The position numbers and the translations under genes were made by a program. A stretch of 36,982 bases of DNA from Lachnospiraceae bacterium UBA3632 (lineage in GTDB: Bacteria; Bacillota; Clostridia; Lachnospirales; Lachnospiraceae): positions 1 through 36,982 of the forward strand of contig DFKZ01000122.1 in assembly GCA_002373975.1 (NCBI GenBank), written 5' to 3'. Shown in pieces: positions 1 to 8,607 of this stretch; positions within the stretch are counted from its first letter, which is position 1, and each line of letters opens with the position of its first letter. Below the pieces are notes generated by a model that ran no database searches, was not told where the DNA came from, and worked only from the letters and a program-made list of their open reading frames with translations.

Positions 1-995
1 ATAGTCTTCTTGATGCCCTCTTTGAAGTACGTCTCCGGCTCCCATCCGATTTCTTTCTTGATCTTGTCGGGTGCGATGGCATATCTGCGGTCATGCCCCT
101 TTCTGTCTTCTACATAAGTGATCAGATCCTTGTTGATATGAGCCTTCCTGGGATCTGAATCCGGAAGCATTTCCTGAAGAGTCTCGAGGATGATATTGAT
201 GATCTCGATATTCTGCTTCTCGTTGTGTCCGCCGATATTATAGGTTTCGAAAAGTCTGCCCTTTTCCTGCACCATATCGATGGCCTTTGCATGGTCCTCG
301 ACAAACAGCCAGTCGCGTACATTCTTTCCGTCGCCGTAAACGGGAAGCTTCTTTCCCTGAAGGGCGTTGTTGATGATAAGAGGAATGAGCTTCTCGGGAA
401 ACTGGTAAGGCCCGTAGTTGTTGGAACAGTTTGTGATGTTCGCAGGGAACTTGTATGTGTCCATATATGCCTTTACGAGCATATCCGAGCTGGCCTTACT
501 TGCTGAGTAAGGGCTGTGCGGATCATATGGAGTGGTCTCGTAGAAGAACGCATTCTCATCATCCGGAAGTGATCCGTACACTTCGTCGGTTGATACGTGA
601 AGGAATTTCTTTCCCTCTTTGAAGCTTCCGTCGGGATTTTCCCATGCAGCCTTAGCACAGTTGAGCATTACAGCGGTTCCCAGTACATTTGTCTGAACAA
701 ACACCTCAGGATTCTTGATGCTTCTGTCAACATGGCTCTCCGCAGCAAAATGAACAACTCTGTCGATGTCATTTTCCGCAAAGATCTTTGCGATGGCTTC
801 CTTGTCGCAGATATTGGCCTTTACAAAAGTGTAATTAGGCTTATTCTCGATATCCTTGAGATTCTCGAGATTGCCTGCGTAGGTGAGCGCATCGACATTG
901 ATGATACGGATTTCATCGCCGTATTTTTTGAACATGTAGTGAATGTAATTGGAACCTATAAACCCGGCTCCTCCTGTAACGAGATATGTACGCAT
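1..995 (-). CDS. rfbB: dTDP-glucose 4,6-dehydratase (RfbB/RmlB), C-terminus cut by window edge
   Basis: Converts dTDP-glucose to dTDP-4-keto-6-deoxyglucose, the precursor of dTDP-rhamnose and dTDP-amino sugars, in the cytoplasm. The extended-SDR fold is clear. The NAD-binding TGGAGFIGS lies at residues 7-15, STDEVYG with the catalytic Thr/Asp/Glu at 135-141, and the YxxxK pair in YSASK at 163-167. About 331 residues are present, so only a short tail (family about 340) is missing beyond base 1. The ATG at 993-995 has a GGAGGC ribosome-binding site just upstream. It lies 22 bases after the lysozyme gene on the same strand and is probably co-transcribed with it. Its product feeds WecE and the FdtA-like isomerase encoded elsewhere in the window. 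Identification is firm. Confidence 0.96.
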   Translation of the reverse strand, partial: MRTYLVTGGAGFIGSNYIHYMFKKYGDEIRIINVDALTYAGNLENLKDIENKPNYTFVKANICDKEAIAKIFAENDIDRVVHFAAESHVDRSIKNPEVFVQTNVLGTAVMLNCAKAAWENPDGSFKEGKKFLHVSTDEVYGSLPDDENAFFYETTPYDPHSPYSASKASSDMLVKAYMDTYKFPANITNCSNNYGPYQFPEKLIPLIINNALQGKKLPVYGDGKNVRDWLFVEDHAKAIDMVQEKGRLFETYNIGGHNEKQNIEIINIILETLQEMLPDSDPRKAHINKDLITYVEDRKGHDRRYAIAPDKIKKEIGWEPETYFKEGIKKT

Positions 996-1017
996 ATTCG
1001 CCTCCAAAAATCGCTTA

Positions 1018-4000
1018 TTAATATCCGAGATATGACAGGTTCAGGTCGACTTTTCCGCTTATTCCGTTTATGGAACCGGAGTCGCTGTACTGCCACATTG
1101 AGTAACTGCCCTTGTAGGTACACTCTTTGTAATACTGTGCCACCCAGATCTTATAGCCTGTGAGCTGTGAAGCATCGATATAATTTGTCATCCAGTTCTT
1201 GTTCGCATAAATACCTGCGGTATAACCGGAATTCTGTATGGTCTGGCAGAAGGTCTTGCAGACAACCGTTCTGGTAGCCTTGTCTATGGCATCTCCGCGG
1301 CCTCCGCTGGACTCAACATCGAGGAATACGGGGTAGGATACGCGGTAACCCGAGATACGGCTGAGCACTGCCGATGCTTCCTCGATTGCTTCAACCTCGT
1401 TCACAGCCTGGGTAACCCAGTATACTCCGACCTTAAGGCCTGCATTCGATGCGCCCTCTATATTGGCCTTAAATGCTGAGTCATCTATAAGTCCGCCCTT
1501 GGTGGATCCGCGGTAACCTATTCTGATGATAACAAAGCTTACTCCCGCTTCCTTGACCTTGCTCCAGTTGATGCTTCCGTTCCACTTGGATACATCAATA
1601 CCGAGAACGCCTCCGCCTACCTGCAGGCAACCCTTGCTGTCGAAGTTGTATACAACTCCCTGGATGACCTGCTCGCCGGTAACATAGGTTCCGTCGGCTT
1701 TGTAATAATATGTCTGTCCGTTGATGGTCTGCCATCCGGTGTAGGTTTTGTCTTTTACAAACAGTTTAGCTCCCGCCACATAGTCCCCGTAGGTGGCCGC
1801 GCGGTATGTTCCGTCGGAATTGGCAACAAATACATCCTTGCCATCGGCTGTCTTTATGGCCGTTCCGGATCCCACCACATTTACGGTAATAGTGGTTTTG
1901 ATCGTAGGATCATCACTCTTCTGAATGGTGATCGTAGCTGAGCCGCTGGTTGTAACGGCAGCTGCGGTGACTGTGATCTGGGTTGCACTGTTAACGGTAA
2001 CGGTAGCAACCCCGTTGTTATTGCTCGAAGCCGCAATCTTTGAAGTGTCCAGATTGGTAAGAGTCATGGCTATAGTCGCACTCTTTCCGCTGTACAGATC
2101 CACAGTGGCTTTCCCGAGGGCGATTCCGTAGTTGGGCTGGGTAACAGTGACAGTAACGGTTGCAAGGCCTGCTCCGCCGCTCTTTGAAAGTGTAAGAGTT
2201 GCAGTTCCAGCCTTTAATCCGTTGATCACTATCGTGGTTCCGTCTGCCGATACGGAAGCAGTCGCTACAGTTGCATCAGAGCTTGATATGGATATCTCGC
2301 TCTTATCCATTCCTGTGTATGTAATTCCCAGAGCTGCGCTCTTTCCGGCAACTACCGATGCGGTGCCTGCTATGGTGATGGCAGCCGTCGGTGCCGGTGC
2401 CTCTACCGTAACCTGTACTGTCTGTGAGGTGCTTGTTCCGTCAACTGTAGCCGTAACAGTTGTTGTCCCTGCTGCCACGCCGGTTATGGTGCCATTTGAA
2501 ACCGTAGCTACAGCCTCATTTCCTGATGTCCATGTGACCGAAGGGCCGGCAGGATTTACTGTTGCGGTTACAGTCGCAGTTCCCTGAGGCTGAATGGTGA
2601 CTGCCTGTGGATCGAGTGAAAGGGTATAAGTGGTGGCAGGGTCGGTAGCGCCTCCATCCGCTGTAGTCCTGTATGTTCTCGCGCCCGCATAATCAAGGCT
2701 TGCCACAGGGACCGCAAGTGCGATCTTGCTCTTATCAACTTCCACGTATACTTCCTTGGTGGTGCTTTCAACCCACTCAACAGTGTTTGCGATGGCTTCA
2801 CCGCCGGTATCCGCACCGCCTCTTGCGGTATCCTCCTTGTTCTCGTTAACCTGAGAAGCGTCAAGGATCTCGTCGTCGACGTCAACCGCCTTGTATTCGA
2901 TCTTATCTTTGACATCCGCGCTCACATCCGTGGGGAGCACGTATCCTGCGTATTTTTCGTCAGTCAGCTCATTGAAATGAACCTTGTATTTTCCGGCCTT
3001 CAGGTCGGTGTAATAGATTATTCCGTCCTTGTCATCATCGGTCCAGGTCTTGGATGATCCGTCAGGATACGAAACCGTTACGGAAAAAGGAATGTTCGCA
3101 AGGAGCTTTCCTGTCTTTTTGTTGATGACCTTTACCTTGAGATCTTTAAGGACGGTAACCGTTTCAAGAGAGATCGTCACATCATTATCGATCTCACCTT
3201 CGTTGTACTCCTTAATTTCCTCTTCTTCCTCTTCCTCTGCAGCAGCGATTTCAAGCGCCTTTACCTCTGCGCGTTTTGCGTCAAGTGCTGCCAAAAGGCC
3301 CTGTTTTCCGATAAGGTCAATATCACCCAGCTGCGCTCCCGCGCCCATGAGCTCCGTGTTTACAACCACGTCCGCTGCCCCGGGAAGGGGTTTATTTGCA
3401 TTCTTTTTAAACATCACCAGAGAAACTACGGTGATTCCAACAAGTACAAGCACTGCTGCCGCCAAAGCGATGGCTATCTTAAGCGCCGCACCTGATGAAG
3501 CGTACTCGCCACCATCTTCCTCGTCGTCGTATATCTCCTCATCGGTCAGCTTTATATCCTCGAAGCGATTATGCCCTGTGGGTCTTACATAACCCTTTCT
3601 GGTGTCTCTTCCGTAGTTATCCTCCTGCGAAGACCTGTCGTATTTACCGAAGCGGGGATCCATGTAACTTTCGGAGGCAGTATCGTCCGCTTCGGCATAT
3701 TCGTCCTGAGACTCTTCCTCGTACTCATCATCGAGATCTTCATCATATTCCGACTCGCTATATCCTGTTCTTATATACGAAGGCTCCTCCACATATTCAA
3801 CGTAATCAGGAGCATTTTCATATCCGGACTTTCTTTCTTGCACCGGTCTATCTTCATACTCGGAATCGTCCTCATAATCCGATGCTTCTATGCGATCGTC
3901 ATATTCGGGATCGTCCTCGTAATCCGATTCCTCCATGCGTTCCTCGTATTCGCTATCTTCTTCGTACCCGTCAAATTCATCGTCAATGTACTCATCTTCC

Positions 4001-4053
4001 ACACGAAGATCAGCATCATTGTCATAATATCTGTCGCGGTCGTTTCGTATCAT
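1018..4053 (-). CDS. Membrane-anchored GH25 lysozyme with Ig-like (Big) domains and acidic cytoplasmic tail
   Basis: A 1011-residue type II membrane protein predicted to cut peptidoglycan from outside. Residues 1-185 are cytoplasmic and extremely acidic and Tyr-rich, with 15-residue near-repeats around 41-70. One transmembrane helix spans about 189-215. Then come a linker with an E-run near 273-279, a Cna_B/SpaA-like beta domain (about 297-390), three Big_2-type Ig-like domains (about 476-550, 556-638, 641-726), a wall/choline-binding-like repeat (about 762-808: GWQTINGQTYYY, ADGTYVTG) and a C-terminal GH25 domain (816-1011). The GH25 motifs GIDVSKW (Asp820), FLDVES (Asp912, Glu914) and MWQYSDSG are present. 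The start has a GAGAGGAAG ribosome-binding site and a good upstream promoter. Family assignment is firm. The role of the acidic tail is unknown; it may anchor a cytoplasmic partner or be phosphorylated. Confidence 0.93.
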   Translation of the reverse strand: MIRNDRDRYYDNDADLRVEDEYIDDEFDGYEEDSEYEERMEESDYEDDPEYDDRIEASDYEDDSEYEDRPVQERKSGYENAPDYVEYVEEPSYIRTGYSESEYDEDLDDEYEEESQDEYAEADDTASESYMDPRFGKYDRSSQEDNYGRDTRKGYVRPTGHNRFEDIKLTDEEIYDDEEDGGEYASSGAALKIAIALAAAVLVLVGITVVSLVMFKKNANKPLPGAADVVVNTELMGAGAQLGDIDLIGKQGLLAALDAKRAEVKALEIAAAEEEEEEEIKEYNEGEIDNDVTISLETVTVLKDLKVKVINKKTGKLLANIPFSVTVSYPDGSSKTWTDDDKDGIIYYTDLKAGKYKVHFNELTDEKYAGYVLPTDVSADVKDKIEYKAVDVDDEILDASQVNENKEDTARGGADTGGEAIANTVEWVESTTKEVYVEVDKSKIALAVPVASLDYAGARTYRTTADGGATDPATTYTLSLDPQAVTIQPQGTATVTATVNPAGPSVTWTSGNEAVATVSNGTITGVAAGTTTVTATVDGTSTSQTVQVTVEAPAPTAAITIAGTASVVAGKSAALGITYTGMDKSEISISSSDATVATASVSADGTTIVINGLKAGTATLTLSKSGGAGLATVTVTVTQPNYGIALGKATVDLYSGKSATIAMTLTNLDTSKIAASSNNNGVATVTVNSATQITVTAAAVTTSGSATITIQKSDDPTIKTTITVNVVGSGTAIKTADGKDVFVANSDGTYRAATYGDYVAGAKLFVKDKTYTGWQTINGQTYYYKADGTYVTGEQVIQGVVYNFDSKGCLQVGGGVLGIDVSKWNGSINWSKVKEAGVSFVIIRIGYRGSTKGGLIDDSAFKANIEGASNAGLKVGVYWVTQAVNEVEAIEEASAVLSRISGYRVSYPVFLDVESSGGRGDAIDKATRTVVCKTFCQTIQNSGYTAGIYANKNWMTNYIDASQLTGYKIWVAQYYKECTYKGSYSMWQYSDSGSINGISGKVDLNLSYLGY

Positions 4054-4092
4054 TTTTTCTTCCTCTCTGAATTTTTACCCATAGATATAGTA

Positions 4093-4121
4093 ATTTTATC
4101 ATACGAACCACTATATATCAA
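4093..4121 (-). promoter_or_regulatory. Sigma-A-type promoter of the lysozyme-rfbB unit
   Basis: On the minus strand, a TTGATA -35 box (4116-4121) and a TAAAAT -10 box (4093-4098) are separated by exactly 17 bases. This places transcription about 35 bases upstream of the lysozyme ATG. Confidence 0.7.
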
Positions 4122-4177
4122 CCTTTATCACCCTTTCCGTTCTTTAAGAATTATTAAGATAATAAACCGTTTTGGCA

Positions 4178-4186
4178 TGTTATAAT
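4178..4186 (+). promoter_or_regulatory. Extended -10 promoter of the SGNH-like gene
   Basis: TGT followed by a perfect TATAAT (4181-4186) forms an extended -10 box. No convincing -35 lies 17 bases upstream, as is common for extended -10 promoters. Transcription would begin near 4192, which rules out the upstream ATG at 4172 as the start of the following gene and supports ATG 4229. Confidence 0.6.
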
Positions 4187-4228
4187 AAATTGACATTTTA
4201 TGAAATAACATCAAAGCAGGTCAGAAAA

Positions 4229-5224
4229 ATGAACAAAAAACATATACCTATCATACTGATAGTGATCCCTGCTATCGTGATCGTGGCACTTATCATATTT
4301 GCGGTGCTGCGCATCAGAGCATGGATCAATCCGGTAAAGCCTCCCACTGAGGTATATTCACAAAACATAGATGCAGAGCTGGGTGTCAGCACTTACGATG
4401 TGATCCTTCCGCTGATGGACGAAAACGGCTTCGGCGTGAAGCAGGATGTTAAAAAGATCCTGGTATTCGGCAATGATCCTTTCGCATCAAGCCGCGGCGA
4501 TTCCGATTCCATGGCGCTTCTTCTTTCCGAAAAGACAGGTGCTCAGGTGATCAATTGCGCCATCAGCGGCAGCTACATGTGCGAGACCAGTGCCGACGAC
4601 ATACTCTCCGAGCCCATGAATGTATTCACGCCCTATTACATGAGCGTACTCACGCTGTTCCCCGGCGAAGTAAACGACACCTTCGACGAAGCTCAGGCTC
4701 TGCTCGGCGAGGCCTTGCCGCCGGAATTTCCCGATGTTAGATACGCCCTTGCAAACCTTGATCTCGACTCCGTTGATCTGATCGTATTTATGTATGATCT
4801 GACGGATTTTTATATGGATCACCCCTTAAGCGTGGGTGAGATCGAAGCAAAGGAAGATACCACCAGCGGCAACCTCCGAATGGCTATCAACCTGTTCCAG
4901 AAGTTCATGCCGGGCACCAGGATCATCTGCATGTCGCCTTATTATAATGAGTTCAAGGATGCCGACGGAAACCCCGAAAGTGCAGAGCTTCATCGCACCT
5001 TTGAAGGGCAGTCGCCGTCGGATTTTGCCATGTCTGTCGGAGGCGCTGTACAGATCCATTCAACCGCAAGCTTTATCGATAACTACTTTGGTTCCATAAA
5101 TGAAGAGAACTACAGCAAATATCTCACAGACGGAGTACACCTCAATTCCGAGGGAAGGCACCTTCTTATCGACAGGCTCGTCTATGCCATCAATTACTTT
5201 AACAATTCCGGTGAAGATGAATAG
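4229..5224 (+). CDS. Membrane-anchored SGNH/GDSL-like protein with altered nucleophile motif
   Basis: 331 residues with an N-terminal membrane anchor (about 7-28) and an extracellular SGNH-like domain. The block I position carries FGNDPFASSRGDSDS (Gly-Asn-Asp at 81-83) where GDS with the nucleophilic Ser is expected. Block II-like VINCAISGS follows at 108-115, and the C-terminal block V DGVHLN (Asp301, His304) is intact. SGNH enzymes add or remove acyl groups on sugars or lipids. With Ser replaced by Asp, this one may be a non-catalytic or binding form, unless Ser87 or Ser88 takes over. ATG 4229 is preferred to 4172 because the latter falls inside the promoter; a weak AGCAGG ribosome-binding site precedes it. 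The gene is alone on the plus strand and ends at a bidirectional terminator. A second SGNH protein with an intact GDS is at 12375-13268. Confidence 0.75.
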   Translation: MNKKHIPIILIVIPAIVIVALIIFAVLRIRAWINPVKPPTEVYSQNIDAELGVSTYDVILPLMDENGFGVKQDVKKILVFGNDPFASSRGDSDSMALLLSEKTGAQVINCAISGSYMCETSADDILSEPMNVFTPYYMSVLTLFPGEVNDTFDEAQALLGEALPPEFPDVRYALANLDLDSVDLIVFMYDLTDFYMDHPLSVGEIEAKEDTTSGNLRMAINLFQKFMPGTRIICMSPYYNEFKDADGNPESAELHRTFEGQSPSDFAMSVGGAVQIHSTASFIDNYFGSINEENYSKYLTDGVHLNSEGRHLLIDRLVYAINYFNNSGEDE

Positions 5225-5290
5225 TCTTCGCCTCGTGTTTACGCCGCATCGAAAACATTTTGTCAGGGTCGTACTAAATCAATAACATGC

Positions 5291-5324
5291 AAAAACAGAC
5301 CCCGTAAAAAGGGTCTGTTTTATT
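5291..5324. terminator. Bidirectional intrinsic terminator between convergent genes
   Basis: A perfect 10-bp stem (5293-5302 with 5311-5320, AAACAGACCC / GGGTCTGTTT) encloses an 8-base loop. Reading plus, the right arm ends in TTTTATT; reading minus, the left flank gives TTTTT. It serves both the SGNH-like gene and the long minus-strand glycan operon, whose last stop codon overlaps it. Confidence 0.85.
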
Positions 5325-6108
5325 CATCCCACAATCCAAAATACTGGATATCGCTTTTATAGATTATATATCCGTCAATCACAGAACTTTCAGTAAATCC
5401 GTATTCTGACATGTCACCTTCCGGCCTGTTTTCTTCCGGTACCACCAGGTAATGACATTCCGATTCGTGTCCGAGCCTTGCCAGCTCTTCGGCAGGGGCG
5501 CCTCCGTTTTCTATATATCCCCTGAGCGGTACCGTTGCACTGTACCCCGCCTTCTTTACATCATCCCAGCCGTAGGGCATCACCACATAGGGAGTGTACT
5601 GTCTCACATACAGGAAAAGTTCCTTGGGAAATGCCGCCACTATCTCCCTTCCGGGCACTGTTATACTGTCGCATATATCCACCACCGTCTGTGGCACATG
5701 ATACTCATTTTCCGCGACCTCATAATGATTATCAAGCCTGCCGTCATCAAGATACATCAGTCTTCCGCCGGCCACGACAAGCAGCACTTCAATGGCCAGC
5801 ACTGCTATCCTCGTTTTTCCCTTAAAGCGCAGAAACAGTTCCGTGAAAAAGTCTGCCAGCGTAACCGTCACCGGAAGCAGCCACAGTATCCTGAAATATA
5901 TGTTTTCATCCGTGGAATCGGAAAAAAAGCGGGCCGAAAGAGGATTGAAAAAGATCACAAGAACCGCAAGCGGCATATAGACAAAGAATATCCTCCTCTC
6001 CTTCCTCTTTTCGGTGACCAGAAGGTATACGAGGGCGCAGAGATAAAGGACTATTATAAAGCCCGTTCCCACATACTCTCTGAAATTGTTCACTACAAGT
6101 TGCCACAT
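5320..6108 (-). CDS. Membrane protein, probable C-terminal part of a split DUF6077-like polytopic protein
   Basis: 262 residues. About four hydrophobic segments fill the first 115 residues, followed by a soluble domain of roughly 150 residues, predicted outside, ending in YIIYKSDIQYFGLWDE. No catalytic motif is recognised. The ATG at 6106-6108 has no convincing ribosome-binding site and lies only 16 bases after the stop of the upstream membrane gene. The reading frame is open upstream of this ATG to just past that stop and encodes YRHAKNN in place of a leader. Together the two ORFs total about 625 residues, a plausible size for one GT-C-like or DUF6077-like protein. I therefore suspect a frameshift, either real or a sequencing artefact. 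If separate, it is an uncharacterised membrane protein at the end of the thrH operon. Confidence 0.6.
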   Translation of the reverse strand: MWQLVVNNFREYVGTGFIIVLYLCALVYLLVTEKRKERRIFFVYMPLAVLVIFFNPLSARFFSDSTDENIYFRILWLLPVTVTLADFFTELFLRFKGKTRIAVLAIEVLLVVAGGRLMYLDDGRLDNHYEVAENEYHVPQTVVDICDSITVPGREIVAAFPKELFLYVRQYTPYVVMPYGWDDVKKAGYSATVPLRGYIENGGAPAEELARLGHESECHYLVVPEENRPEGDMSEYGFTESSVIDGYIIYKSDIQYFGLWDE

Positions 6109-6124
6109 ATTATTCTTCGCGTGT

Positions 6125-7216
6125 CTATACCATGAATTTCAAAAATGCTGCCATAAATGCGCAGGGTGCACAGCTTAACAAAAGAAACGGCACCTGCCTG
6201 AATCTTTTATAAGCGATCCACGAAAATACCGCGCACAAAACCGGCGGTACCGCGCATAGCACTGCGCCAAGGCTGCTGCACATACATCCTGCGATATTTA
6301 ACATGAATAATAAAATGTAAACCCTAAAGTCCGTCTTCTTATTGTCACGCAGATTCTTCAGCACCATGTACAGGCACATCATTATCATGGGAATGACAAG
6401 GGATGCAAGTGTTGCCTTACCCTGGCGAAGACGGGTCAAAAGGAACTTTTCGGGAGTCATATAAGAATAGAATCCGAAAAGTATAAGCAGCGCGGTAAAA
6501 AACATATATACCGGCAATTCCTTGCTTTTTTCTTCCAGGATCTCCTTCCCGAAAAGCGCATAAAGCACATAAGTAATTGGCAAAGATATAACCGGAAAAA
6601 CCACATGAGCCATACTCACAGGAACCGTCCGGGTTATCACCGATATGAACGCAAGCCAGGTGGGAAAAGGTGCAAAAGAATGCCTTATGTCAAGAGGCGC
6701 TCCTCTCCCGGTATAGGGAAGTGCAAAATACATCTTATCCGATACCGCGGTCATGGTGGTTTCTGCCACATAATAAGAATCGTCTCCGTCCGCATAGGAA
6801 AGAACCGCAAGCAGCACCGTTTCGGTAAGAATGATCGCGCATCCTGCGATAAACAGCGCTTTTCTCAGAGTATCAAGACTTCCGAAAAAAGTCCTTATGC
6901 TCTCACCTTTTTCACCAAAGACGTTCTCACCCTTTTTCTTTTTTATAACCGATCTTGTTACTGTAATAACCGCGGATATCCCGACTGATACCATCACAAG
7001 CACAAAATATATCATCTTCAGTTCCGAGAAGGAATTGCCTTTAGATACCTCAAACACAGCAATAGCCTGAAAGGCAGACCAAAGAAAGAGCTGTCCGAAA
7101 AGCCAGCTCCAGGCGATCTTTTCCCTTATCCCACGTCCAAAATCAAACGCACTCCCGACCGCTGCCGGAATAAGGATAAGCCATAAAATTGACAGTAAAA
7201 CAGAAAACACAGTCAT
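6125..7216 (-). CDS. DUF6077-like polytopic membrane protein (probable N-terminal part of a split gene)
   Basis: 363 residues with about ten hydrophobic segments. The extracytoplasmic loop after roughly the fourth contains the acidic DGDDSYYVAETT and then ALPYTGRGAPLDIRHSFAPFPTW, resembling what I recall of DUF6077 (from memory, not searched) and the acidic first loop of GT-C glycosyltransferases. ATG 7214-7216 is chosen because it overlaps the previous stop in an ATGA junction and has GGAGG seven bases upstream; a start 13 codons earlier lacks this. The ORF ends at a TAG in ...KFMV, after which the +1 frame continues as a membrane protein. A sugar-transfer or surface-polysaccharide role is inferred from context only. 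Confidence 0.65.
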   Translation of the reverse strand: MTVFSVLLSILWLILIPAAVGSAFDFGRGIREKIAWSWLFGQLFLWSAFQAIAVFEVSKGNSFSELKMIYFVLVMVSVGISAVITVTRSVIKKKKGENVFGEKGESIRTFFGSLDTLRKALFIAGCAIILTETVLLAVLSYADGDDSYYVAETTMTAVSDKMYFALPYTGRGAPLDIRHSFAPFPTWLAFISVITRTVPVSMAHVVFPVISLPITYVLYALFGKEILEEKSKELPVYMFFTALLILFGFYSYMTPEKFLLTRLRQGKATLASLVIPMIMMCLYMVLKNLRDNKKTDFRVYILLFMLNIAGCMCSSLGAVLCAVPPVLCAVFSWIAYKRFRQVPFLLLSCAPCAFMAAFLKFMV

Positions 7217-8607
7217 CGGTTTCCTCCGGCGCTGAAAACAATAATTGCCAGCCACATCGCAGTGGTAATTCCCGAGAGCTTATAATCATACATTCCGCAT
7301 CCGAGGAACGTGTTTCTTACCGACAGCATTACGCAGAAAATCACGGGAATAAGAAGCGGGATCACTGCTGCCTTCTTTTTGTCCCGTATGGCATTAAACA
7401 TCCTGAGCACCCACAGTATGCAGCCTTCCATCAAAGCTATCGCAAACCAGAAAAGCGAATAATCCACATACCACTTTGTGAGCACGGGAGCATTCCTTTT
7501 CATGATATCGTAATTTCTCGAGTTAAATGAAATAAAAGTATCCTTTGAAAAAAGCAGTCTTGTTATCACGGGCGGGATCACATATCCGGCAAGATCCACG
7601 GAAGCAATGTGCAGGATCTCTCCGCCGTTTGTCTTCATGGCTTCAGTAAACGCCTGCCGGTAATAAGCCTTCGCTTCTTTGGTCCCCAATTTTTTCTCTA
7701 TCTCAGGCTCGATCACGAGCTTAACATTTTCGCGGTGAAGCCTTGCTTCTTCAAGCATCTCCTCACCCACAAGGGATACAAGGTCCTCTCTCCATGTCCA
7801 TCTTTTGCTTATATATGCAGTCCATGCAGTCCTGTCAAACAGGGCTGTCTCAATGCTTTCCGACGGAAGAGTCTTCTCCTGTCTGCTCTCGGTAAGCTTG
7901 TACATCCCCACTATAAGCACTGCGAACAAAATGCTTATAAGCACCGGGAACAACGCTCCCCGGGGACGTTTTTTGTATAGAATGATCACTGCTCTTACAA
8001 GAAGAATAATAACAGGGACCGCGCCGATAAAAAGATAATCCCACTCCATCAGGGAAGCAAGCAGCCAGAACAGGCACACTCTTCCCATATCAAAGGAAAA
8101 GGTTCTTCCTCCGGCGCCCTCTCCCTTCAGGCTTTCGGCATTCCAGGAGTGCTTCACATAGGCCAGCTCAAGGAGAGCAAAACTCATGGTAAAGGAATTG
8201 CCCAGAATGGCCAGATGGTTTTGCAGGATCAGCGGAAACGTAGTGATAACCAGGCTTGCCCAGGTGTAGAAAAAGCCGCTGTATCTCTTTTCCCCGAATG
8301 CCTTCAGAAAGATACGAACGGATATAAACGCTATTACAAGCTGAAAAATATAGATAATGCTGTACCAGGGCAGTCCCATCGCCATTCCGGCAGCTCTTAT
8401 AAGGAGCAGAAATGCAGGATACAGCACACCTGTGTAAATACTGCACACAAAGGTTCCGGAGACAGCCACATTATCTGCGCTCTCTCCGAAAAGCTGAACA
8501 TAGCCTATGTTTTTGATGATCCAGGCTATCCCGAACCCTATCTGCAACGTGAATCCGATGTACAGAAACTTCTCGAGAATGCCCCGGAATATGCTTTTAT
8601 CCTTCAT
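7213..8607 (-). CDS. Polytopic membrane protein, GT-C-like, unknown function
   Basis: 464 residues with about ten membrane segments. A first extracytoplasmic loop contains FGESADNVAVSG, and a large hydrophilic loop of about 120 residues (ESRQEKTLPSESIETALFDRTAWTAY... in part) lies before the last segments. This topology, with an early acidic loop and a late soluble domain, is typical of GT-C transferases that use polyprenyl-phosphate sugars, but no signature proves it. The ATG at 8605-8607 overlaps the wecE stop in a TGATG junction, so translation is probably coupled; a GTG one codon earlier is possible. It sits between wecE and the DUF6077-like gene in the thrH operon. Confidence 0.7.
   Translation of the reverse strand: MKDKSIFRGILEKFLYIGFTLQIGFGIAWIIKNIGYVQLFGESADNVAVSGTFVCSIYTGVLYPAFLLLIRAAGMAMGLPWYSIIYIFQLVIAFISVRIFLKAFGEKRYSGFFYTWASLVITTFPLILQNHLAILGNSFTMSFALLELAYVKHSWNAESLKGEGAGGRTFSFDMGRVCLFWLLASLMEWDYLFIGAVPVIILLVRAVIILYKKRPRGALFPVLISILFAVLIVGMYKLTESRQEKTLPSESIETALFDRTAWTAYISKRWTWREDLVSLVGEEMLEEARLHRENVKLVIEPEIEKKLGTKEAKAYYRQAFTEAMKTNGGEILHIASVDLAGYVIPPVITRLLFSKDTFISFNSRNYDIMKRNAPVLTKWYVDYSLFWFAIALMEGCILWVLRMFNAIRDKKKAAVIPLLIPVIFCVMLSVRNTFLGCGMYDYKLSGITTAMWLAIIVFSAGGNR

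Noticed and set aside
2132..2587. Plus-strand reading frames opposite the Ig-like domains of the lysozyme
   Set aside because: Val/Ala/Thr-rich translations arise from the Thr/Val-rich coding repeats on the other strand; no start signals.
4172..4228. Longer N-terminus for the SGNH-like gene
   Set aside because: The upstream ATG overlaps the extended -10 promoter and would precede the transcription start.
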